A DNA stretch of 5,843 nucleotides from Rhodocyclaceae bacterium (GTDB lineage Bacteria > Pseudomonadota > Gammaproteobacteria > Burkholderiales > Rhodocyclaceae). Each line of letters opens with the position of its first letter. Position 1 is the stretch's first letter. The position numbers and the translations under genes are program-made. This document shows positions 5,329-5,843 of the stretch, in pieces. The stretch spans positions 1 through 5,843 of the forward strand of contig JALRGK010000162.1 of NCBI GenBank assembly GCA_023253415.1, given 5' to 3'. Under the pieces are notes generated by a model. It saw only the letters and a program-made list of their open reading frames with translations, ran no database searches and had not been told where the DNA came from.

Positions 5329-5843
5329 ATGCCTATTTTTAAGTCACTCCGTGAAGACATCCGATCCATTTTCGATCGTGATCCGGCTGCCCGCTCAACG
5401 CTGGAGATTGTGACGTGCTACCCCGGCGTGCATGCGATGCTGTTTCATCGTGTCGCCCATCGTCTATGGGCTTGGCATTTTTACTGGCTGGCCCGGTTTG
5501 TTTCTCATATTTCGCGATTTCTGACCGGTATCGAGATCCACCCGGGGGCGACCATCGGCCGTCGATTCTTTATCGATCATGGTATGGGCGTGGTGATTGG
5601 TGAAACAGCGGTCATTGAGGATGACGTGACGCTGTATCACGGGGTCACGCTGGGTGGCACCAGCTGGAACAAGGGGCGTCGCCATCCGACGCTGAAATCC
5701 GGCGTGGTGATCGGTGCCGGTGCCAAAGTGCTAGGCCCGATTACGATTGGTGCTGGTGCACGTGTCGGTAGTGATGCCGTGGTAGTGAAAGATGTGCCAG
5801 CCGGCGCCACCGCCGTGGGTAACCCGGCCCGGATTATTGAAAA
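5329..5843 (+). CDS. cysE: Serine O-acetyltransferase CysE (runs off the right edge)
   Basis: CysE transfers acetyl from acetyl-CoA to L-serine, giving O-acetylserine, the committed precursor of cysteine. The visible 171 residues start MPIFKSLREDIRSIFDRDPAARS and lack the long N-terminal helical domain of E. coli CysE (273 aa), so this is the short form seen in Bacillus and many IscR-linked gammaproteobacterial genes. The left-handed beta-helix follows: GIEIHPGATIGRRFFIDHGMGVVIGE (68-92), with Glu69 and His84 at the positions of the catalytic Asp-His pair, then LYHGVTLGGTSWNKGRRHPT (102-121) and the hexapeptide repeats VVIGAGAKVLGPITIGAGARVGSDAVVVKDVPAGATAVGNPARII. The C-terminal tail, which carries cysteine feedback inhibition in E. 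coli, is cut off or just beginning. No Shine-Dalgarno is seen before ATG 5329, but no other start keeps the conserved N-terminus. It lies 80 bp after trmJ with its own likely promoter; iscR would be expected to the right. Confidence 0.96.
   Translation, partial: MPIFKSLREDIRSIFDRDPAARSTLEIVTCYPGVHAMLFHRVAHRLWAWHFYWLARFVSHISRFLTGIEIHPGATIGRRFFIDHGMGVVIGETAVIEDDVTLYHGVTLGGTSWNKGRRHPTLKSGVVIGAGAKVLGPITIGAGARVGSDAVVVKDVPAGATAVGNPARIIE

Noticed and set aside
1..5843. A new defence or biosynthetic system
   Set aside because: All six genes belong to well-known families, five of them housekeeping; nothing in the gaps is large enough to hide another gene.

Overview
The window looks like two unrelated bacterial segments joined near position 1700. 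From 1 to about 1655 the DNA is very GC-rich, with G or C at almost every third codon position. It carries a 5' part of pheS and a periplasmic polysaccharide deacetylase, both on the minus strand. Codon use, the PheS sequence and a GCTA-type -10 element suggest an alphaproteobacterium of the Caulobacterales kind (Brevundimonas or Caulobacter-like; inference). From about 1713 to 5843 the DNA is less GC-biased and carries mutS, suhB, trmJ and cysE. The suhB/trmJ/cysE neighbourhood and the protein sequences are typical of Gammaproteobacteria.

Layout: pheS (minus, runs off the left edge, N-terminal 192 residues); a 34-bp gap; a polysaccharide deacetylase (minus, 334 aa, signal peptide); the junction zone 1656-1712; mutS (minus, start intact, native sequence ending at about residue 580, just before the ATPase domain); a 26-bp gap; suhB (minus, 265 aa); a 114-bp divergent intergenic region; trmJ (plus, 285 aa, with a 12-bp tandem repeat inside the gene); an 80-bp promoter region; and cysE (plus, runs off the right edge, 171 residues visible). 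There is no gene-free stretch over 300 bases, no tRNA, rRNA, CRISPR array or insertion sequence.

Functionally this is mostly housekeeping: phenylalanyl-tRNA charging, cell-surface polysaccharide trimming, mismatch repair, rRNA transcription/ribosome maturation (SuhB), tRNA 2'-O-methylation (TrmJ) and the first step of cysteine synthesis (CysE). I see no new multi-gene system. The points most worth checking are: (1) the join that beheads MutS of its ATPase domain, most simply a chimeric contig; (2) a suhB leader with a 7-bp hairpin followed by a boxA-like sequence exactly where a Shine-Dalgarno should be, resembling the boxB-boxA order of rRNA leaders and fitting Nus-factor autoregulation of suhB with mutS as a downstream passenger; (3) an in-frame 12-bp minisatellite in trmJ; (4) a good sigma70-like cysE promoter with a palindrome over the predicted transcription start; and (5) a probable leaderless promoter for the deacetylase.
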